This document shows, one piece after another, positions 63,332-64,000 of a DNA stretch of 64,000 bases. The first letter of the stretch is position 1. Each line of letters opens with the position of its first letter. The translations under genes were made by a program, and so were the position numbers. Under the pieces are notes generated by a model that was not told the origin of the DNA, searched no databases, and worked only from the letters and a program-made list of their open reading frames with translations. Location: positions 129,371-193,370 of the forward strand of contig NZ_SMYL01000003.1 in assembly GCF_004358105.1 (NCBI RefSeq), in the 5' to 3' direction. Origin of the DNA: Sapientia aquatica (lineage in GTDB: Bacteria; Pseudomonadota; Gammaproteobacteria; Burkholderiales; Burkholderiaceae_D).

Positions 63332-63558
63332 TCGGAAATCCAGCCTTGCCGCCATTTAGTTTCATCCTGAAGTTCACGCCAATGAATTTGGTGTGACTTC
63401 TTGGAATAGACCGCTTCAATTTCAAACAGCTCCAACGGCGCGTTTGGATCGTCGGGACGAATAATTTTCGAGATTAGAAAGTGTTTGTTCTTATCAATCG
63501 GCTTAACCGCAGTCCACTTGGAGAGCAACAATTTTGCCGGATTTAGTTTCCTAATCAT
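63328..63558 (-). CDS. TIGR02450 family Trp-rich small protein
   Basis: A 76-residue cytoplasmic protein: NPAKLLLSKWTAVKPIDKNK, then IEAVYSKKSHQIHWRELQDETKWRQGW. The pattern of Trp and the motif KWTAVKP match the TIGR02450 family of unknown function. ATG 63558 overlaps the YceI stop (63551-63553), and AGGGAA lies upstream, so the two genes are coupled. The gene ends just beyond the GH16 stop, with a 4-bp overlap on opposite strands. Confidence 0.85.
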   Translation of the reverse strand: MIRKLNPAKLLLSKWTAVKPIDKNKHFLISKIIRPDDPNAPLELFEIEAVYSKKSHQIHWRELQDETKWRQGWISD

Positions 63559-64000
63559 CCTTAATTCCCTCAACACTAAAATACAAAGTCACCGCATCAC
63601 TGACAAACGGCGTGTAACTATCCATCTTGTAATCGCTACGCAAAATTTTGGTGTAGCCGTTCGCACCGCACGCCTTTTTCAAATACAACAGCATGAAGCG
63701 GCAATTGAAATGCGTGACCTCAATCGTGACCGGCTTAGTGGTGTCTTTCACGGTCAAATTGCCTTCGATCTGCGCGAGTTGATCGTTATCGAAGATGAAT
63801 TTGGTGGAGTTAAACACAATCTTGGGAAACTGCTGCGCGTCAAAAAACGACGAAGAACGCATGATTTTGTCGAACAATTCTGTACCGGTGCTGACCGAGT
63901 TAGCGTCGATTTCAATCATAATCCGACCGGTCTTGGCATCTTGGTCTAACTCGATAAAGCCGCTACTTTTATCGAACCGTCCGCGCTGGGCTGATAAGCC
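63551..64000 (-). CDS. YceI-family periplasmic protein (N-terminus off the window)
   Basis: The frame is open to the right edge; 149 residues of a YceI (lipocalin-like) protein are visible, beginning GRFDKSSGFIELDQDAKTGR and containing the family motif RSSSFFDAQQFPKIVF and EGNLTVKDTTKPVTIEV. YceI proteins bind isoprenoids and are often periplasmic or outer-membrane-linked. The N-terminus and its signal peptide lie outside the window. It continues without break past residue ATG 63919, so that codon is not the start. Confidence 0.85.
   Translation of the reverse strand, partial: GLSAQRGRFDKSSGFIELDQDAKTGRIMIEIDANSVSTGTELFDKIMRSSSFFDAQQFPKIVFNSTKFIFDNDQLAQIEGNLTVKDTTKPVTIEVTHFNCRFMLLYLKKACGANGYTKILRSDYKMDSYTPFVSDAVTLYFSVEGIKDD

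Noticed and set aside
1-64000. tRNA, rRNA, CRISPR array, transposase, integrase or phage genes
   Set aside because: I looked for characteristic motifs and repeated spacers by eye and found none; a covariance or HMM search could still find something small.

Overview
The window reads as chromosome of a Gram-negative betaproteobacterium (Burkholderiales; an Oxalobacteraceae such as Undibacterium would fit, but that is inference). The clues are four TonB-dependent receptors, a PEP-CTERM protein, an EpsC-type serine acetyltransferase, a moderate G+C content, and gene order with ordinary Shine-Dalgarno sites. I saw no rRNA, tRNA, CRISPR array, insertion sequence or prophage gene.

Layout. 0-12 kb: a Fur-boxed siderophore receptor, a saccharopine-dehydrogenase-like oxidoreductase, an exported proline-iminopeptidase-like hydrolase, an EAL-HDOD protein, a membrane histidine kinase and a membrane PAS-GGDEF-EAL protein. 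12.7-30.4 kb: tonB-exbB-exbD, a TonB-dependent receptor with a coiled-coil N-terminus, cytochrome b561, an exported Cys-less rhodanese, then in the other direction a planctomycete-type DUF1549/DUF1553 protein, a Tat-exported DUF1501 protein, three c-type cytochromes, a peroxiredoxin, a dienelactone-hydrolase-like protein, a lectin-like protein and a sigma-54 activator. 30.7-39.6 kb: sulfate ABC transporter (sbp, cysT, cysW, cysA), rhodanese, serine acetyltransferase, a Family 2A encapsulin shell protein (SrpI-like) and its cargo cysteine desulfurase. 39.8-46 kb: nucleoside transporter, PEP-CTERM protein, an exported SAM hydrolase (DUF62) and a TonB receptor. 46-63.3 kb: a beta-glucan (probably laminarin) locus with glucokinase, sugar MFS transporter, GH3, LacI regulator, large TonB receptor, SapC, cupin-like protein, tryptophan-halogenase-like protein, antiporter, DUF6445 protein and GH16 lipoprotein. 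The end holds a Trp-rich small protein and a partial YceI.

Two systems stand out. First, a sulfur nanocompartment operon: encapsulin shell gene overlapping a cysteine desulfurase gene whose protein carries a ~210-residue low-complexity N-terminal cargo-loading extension, preceded by serine acetyltransferase, rhodanese and sulfate uptake genes. Second, four canonical sigma-54 (-24/-12) promoters sit before tonB, the coiled-coil TonB receptor, the rhodanese/cytochrome b pair and the DUF1549 operon. Three of the four intergenic regions involved also carry 16-bp inverted repeats (TGTYGA-N4-TCRACA); in two they occur as pairs with centres exactly 20 bp apart, as expected for enhancer sites of a sigma-54 activator. 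The activator gene at 29.3 kb is the obvious candidate. Because it lies next to the sulfate/encapsulin genes and resembles SfnR-type activators (no N-terminal sensor domain), I infer that the 12.7-39.6 kb stretch may be one sulfur-acquisition and storage island; this is a hypothesis.

The beta-glucan locus is tied together by LacI-type palindromes (GAAAACGTTTTC and relatives), two upstream of the GH3 gene and two upstream of the large TonB receptor.
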